Source: Pseudooceanicola lipolyticus (GTDB lineage: Bacteria; Pseudomonadota; Alphaproteobacteria; Rhodobacterales; Rhodobacteraceae). From it: a DNA stretch of 64,000 bases. Shown here piece by piece: positions 61,795-64,000 of this stretch. The notes beneath the pieces are model-generated. The model did not search any database. It had not been told where the DNA came from and worked only from the letters and a program-made list of their open reading frames with translations. Each line of letters opens with the position of its first letter. The stretch's first letter is position 1. Position numbers and translations under genes: made by a program. The stretch covers positions 35,604 to 99,603 of the forward strand of contig NZ_PGTB01000006.1 of NCBI RefSeq assembly GCF_002786325.1. Direction: 5' to 3'.

Positions 61795-62110
61795 AGCGGG
61801 TCCTTTGGCCTGCCTGAAATGATTGTGCCTGCGCAATTTGTCTCGGCCACGGCCAAGCGCCGGTCAGGATAAAAACAACACAGTAGCCGGTGCGTCGTCA
61901 GCAAAGCCTGTGACTCGGATGCCGACCGGCGGTATTCTACCGAAGCCTTGCTGTGGCCCGGGTCGGCAATGCCGCACCGTTGATGCCCGCCTGGAGGCGG
62001 CGCTTTATGTCAAAACTTCTAAGATTAACCGCCGCACCTGTTTGTGCTTTTCTGCGTCCGATAAAATATCGCGTCGGACAGGGTTTCGCGAGGGCGAATG
62101 TCCGCGAGCA
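61795..62110. other. Intergenic region, no gene seen
   Basis: About 315 bp between the convergent LuxR fusion and RES toxin genes. No hairpin or coding frame stood out. The middle (about 61850-62060) is less GC-rich than the flanks. Confidence 0.4.
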
Positions 62111-62647
62111 TCAGGGCGGGTTGTCCCCGCCCCCGGTCGCGCGGGACGGTCCGCCGCCCAGCCGCGTTTCATCATCCACCAACCGCAGTTGCGCCGCGCT
62201 ATTCGGCCCCCACTCCCACAGGATGATGTTCAGGCTGTCATGCCGGGCGCCACGCGCAAAGCTGGGCACCGCCATTCCCGGATGCCCCGCCGCGATAAGC
62301 GCCTCGGCCATGTCCTGCGTCGGAACCGCCTCGCCCCGCTGCATGCGCAGACGCCAGGCCGGGTCGGCCAATGCTGCCTGCGTCATGCCATAGCGGGTGA
62401 GCAGTTCCGTATCGCGGACATCGGCCAACCCGGTGATCTCGGTCTCGAACTCGACAATCACCGACGGCTGGAACGCACCGCCGCGGGCGATCTCGAACCG
62501 CAGCGTATCGAAATCCCGCGCCAGGTACAGCGCCACCCTGCCCCGCCGATTGAACCGGCCGCCATGGCGCCGGGCCCCCTCTCCTGACAACGGCTCATGG
62601 GCGTAATACGGGTGCAGGGCACGGAACAGCGGCCCGCGATACTCCAT
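62111..62647 (-). CDS. RES-domain toxin (NAD+-degrading family)
   Basis: A 178-residue RES-domain protein; characterised members (MbcT, ParT, RES-Xre toxins) destroy NAD+ or modify enzymes with ADP-ribose. The Arg-Glu-Ser motif region is seen in LFRALHPYYAHEPLSGEGAR, HGGRFNRRGRVALYLARDFD, TLRFEIARGG and the late SLNIILWEWG. The ATG at 62647 lies two bases past the antitoxin stop, so the pair is cotranscribed with antitoxin first, the usual order for RES-Xre modules. The longer reading to 62698 would overlap the antitoxin. Confidence 0.88.
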   Translation of the reverse strand: MEYRGPLFRALHPYYAHEPLSGEGARRHGGRFNRRGRVALYLARDFDTLRFEIARGGAFQPSVIVEFETEITGLADVRDTELLTRYGMTQAALADPAWRLRMQRGEAVPTQDMAEALIAAGHPGMAVPSFARGARHDSLNIILWEWGPNSAAQLRLVDDETRLGGGPSRATGGGDNPP

Positions 62648-62649
62648 GC

Positions 62650-63000
62650 TCAGGCAAACACGCCCGCATCGATCGACGCAATCCAGTCGCGCACCCAATC
62701 GGCATGGCCGTCCTGCACCAGGTCCATCGCGGTCATCCCGTCGAAGCCGTCCAGCGGTTCGGACCGGTACCAGGCATAGGCAATCGCCGCGCTGCCCAGG
62801 CGCGGCGCCATCAGGTTGACGATCTCTAGCATTTCGCGCAGCCGCCGCTGCGTGCGCGCCGAGCCAACCCGTTCGCGCCGCGAGACCGCATCGCGGCCCA
62901 GCCCGACGGTACGCGCGATTTCGTCGCGTGTGGTCATCAGAGCGGTTGCGATGCGCTCGGGCTGGAACAGGCCGCCCTTTTGGTAGTCAACAATCGACAT
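62650..63000 (-). CDS. Xre/MbcA/ParS-type antitoxin
   Basis: A 116-residue antitoxin of the MbcA/ParS (DUF2384) family. The N-terminal half holds a helix-turn-helix (ATALMTTRDEIARTVGLGRD, then AVSRRERVGS). The C-terminal toxin-binding part is GSAAIAYAWYRSEPLDGFDG, then MTAMDLVQDGHADWVRDWI, the family's hallmark. It neutralises the RES toxin and represses its own operon. The operator is probably the 12-bp inverted repeat at 63012-63044, directly before the start. Confidence 0.9.
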   Translation of the reverse strand: MSIVDYQKGGLFQPERIATALMTTRDEIARTVGLGRDAVSRRERVGSARTQRRLREMLEIVNLMAPRLGSAAIAYAWYRSEPLDGFDGMTAMDLVQDGHADWVRDWIASIDAGVFA

Positions 63001-63011
63001 TGCATATCTCC

Positions 63012-63044
63012 ACGCGCATTGACATATAATGCGTCAATACGCGT
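63012..63044. promoter_or_regulatory. Inverted-repeat operator of the RES/Xre operon
   Basis: ACGCGCATTGAC (63012-63023) and GTCAATACGCGT (63033-63044) pair at 11 of 12 positions around a 9-bp AT-rich spacer. The element lies 12 bp upstream of the antitoxin start, over the expected promoter, with a further partial copy (GCGTCAAC) at its right. Likely antitoxin binding site. Confidence 0.65.
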
Positions 63045-63047
63045 GCG

Positions 63048-64000
63048 TCAACGAAGGTTCGAGCTCAGAAGCGCTTCCAACTCGCGCATCGTCGTTTCAA
63101 CCAGCTCGCGATCCACCCGCTTGCCGCTGAGCCGGATTAGCCAGCCCTTGCCGTCTTCTTCGGCCTGCAAGCTGATGCCCGATTTCAGCGCCACCGAAGG
63201 CCCCGCGCCGAACGTCTTGCGCGGCCGCCCGCCCCGCGCCGGATCGGCCTTGGACGGCATCAGGCGCGCCAACGCCGCCTCAATCAGCGCCGCCTCTTCC
63301 TCCGCCGTTTCCGGTACCTTCTCGGCCAGCGCGGCGCGCAGCCGCCCTTCGGCCCCGTCCCGCAACGCCGCGGCCAGCTTCAGACCGTCGCGCTCCTTGA
63401 TCAGGTCGGGAAAGCTCAGCATGTCACCCAGCTCCTCGAAGATCACCGCGAAGGACCGGATCTTTGACCGTTTCGCCTTGGACGCTGTTGGAAACAGCGC
63501 CGCCACCGCTTCCTCGACATTGCCAAAGGCGCCCTGCTGCACCGCGATCACCGCGATCCGCCCGCGCTCGTAGTGGCTGAGCGAGGCGCGGATCTCGTTC
63601 TCTTCCACCATCGCGGCAAAAGTGCCGCCCATCGCTGCGGGGTCGCGGATCACCGCCTTGATGGTGGCGAATGTCGGTTCGGACGACGCCGCCCGCAATT
63701 CGCGCATGGCCTGCAGACGCCGATAGCCGGAGAGCAGCCCGTAGGGTTTCTTCGCTCCCTCGGGCGACGGAAACACCTCGATCGGCAGGCGCAGCCCGCC
63801 GCGCTGGATCGACTTTTTCAGTTCGCCCATTTCCTCGGCATCCAGAACCATCCGGTCGCGCACCAAGGCATCGGCATCGATATCGTCGACCGGCAGCTCC
63901 AGCATCACCAGCCCCCTGCCCTCGGCGTCGCGCAACCGTTCGGCATCGGCACGGTCGCGGGCGCTGGCCGCCCGGGCCTCGGCCGGCCGCGGGTCGAAGG
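63048..64000 (-). CDS. ParB/RepB-type partition protein (5' part beyond window)
   Basis: A ParB N-terminal-domain protein with 316 codons visible; the frame is open to the right edge, so the true start lies outside. Motifs: LPVDDIDADALVRDRMVLDA, then EEMGELKKSIQRGGLRLPIE, LLSGYRRLQAMRELRA (ParB box I), and MVEENEIRASLSHYERGRIA (box II). The C-terminus (GWLIRLSGKRVDRELVETTM) is typical of the RepB-like proteins of Rhodobacterales plasmids. It would bind centromere-like sites and partner a ParA/RepA encoded upstream (not in the window). A RES/Xre addiction module next to it supports an extrachromosomal replicon. Confidence 0.85.
   Translation of the reverse strand, partial: FDPRPAEARAASARDRADAERLRDAEGRGLVMLELPVDDIDADALVRDRMVLDAEEMGELKKSIQRGGLRLPIEVFPSPEGAKKPYGLLSGYRRLQAMRELRAASSEPTFATIKAVIRDPAAMGGTFAAMVEENEIRASLSHYERGRIAVIAVQQGAFGNVEEAVAALFPTASKAKRSKIRSFAVIFEELGDMLSFPDLIKERDGLKLAAALRDGAEGRLRAALAEKVPETAEEEAALIEAALARLMPSKADPARGGRPRKTFGAGPSVALKSGISLQAEEDGKGWLIRLSGKRVDRELVETTMRELEALLSSNLR

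Noticed and set aside
1-64000. Search for tRNA, rRNA, CRISPR arrays and prophage genes
   Set aside because: No cloverleaf-like repeat, spaced direct repeats or phage structural genes were recognised by eye.

Overview
The window reads as GC-rich DNA of an alphaproteobacterium, most likely Rhodobacterales (Roseobacter/Paracoccus type). The evidence is the density of TRAP, TAXI, TctABC and Liv-type importers, the many FCD-type GntR regulators, an RTX exoprotein, and a RepB-like ParB at the right edge. It is almost wholly accessory catabolic DNA: six import systems, each beside its own enzymes and regulator. No rRNA, tRNA or CRISPR array was seen. A RES/Xre toxin-antitoxin pair beside a ParB-type partition gene at 62.1-64 kb suggests that the window lies on a plasmid or chromid. 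This is inference.

Layout. (1) 1-5.9 kb: sugar ABC importer (ATPase and two permeases) with a TIM-barrel sugar epimerase, a divergent LacI regulator with a clear operator, and a YjlB-like cupin. (2) 6.2-7.3 kb: a degenerate RTX protein. (3) 7.5-20.7 kb: nickel-pincer (Lar) module. A minus operon carries gntR-larE-larB-gntR. A divergent plus operon carries a TAXI-TRAP importer, a ThDP enzyme and a FAD 2-hydroxyacid dehydrogenase. A minus pair carries larA-homologue and larC, and a third gntR follows. (4) 20.9-23.6 kb: sugar-acid dehydratase and DapA-family lyase, then an IS30 remnant and a gene fragment. (5) 24.5-30 kb: DctPQM TRAP importer with a cyclase-family hydrolase and a FAH-family enzyme, with a divergent TetR. 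(6) 30-37 kb: glutathione peroxidase, DUF4242 protein, a frameshifted SAM/cyclase/ATPase/TPR regulator, HxlR regulator and a berberine-bridge-type oxidase. (7) 37-58 kb: large catabolic island. It holds a Liv-type ABC importer, amidase, cupin, HpaB-type monooxygenase with flavin reductase and MarR, CoA-transferase, alpha/beta hydrolase, TctC/TctA(B), acyl-CoA dehydrogenase, a hydroxycinnamoyl-CoA hydratase/lyase homologue, a DUF2848 protein, a ThDP enzyme, and two paralogous GntR regulators. (8) 58-61.8 kb: RTX exoprotein and a divergent LuxR-alpha/beta-hydrolase fusion. (9) 62.1-64 kb: RES/Xre and ParB.

How they work together. The Lar module looks like a pathway for a 2-hydroxy acid: uptake, stereochemical inversion by a nickel-pincer LarA homologue, oxidation to the 2-oxo acid by the FAD enzyme, and decarboxylation or ligation by the ThDP enzyme. 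The 37-58 kb island looks like a regulon: sites resembling TTGTGAAATTTCACAA lie in front of its operons, close to two GntR paralogues with near-identical DNA-binding domains. Its enzyme order (import, CoA transfer, dehydrogenation, hydration/lyase cleavage) fits side-chain degradation of an organic acid, probably aromatic. The LuxR fusion carries a hydrolase domain whose catalytic His is Gln, which suggests a ligand-sensing pseudo-enzyme controlling the neighbouring RTX protein.
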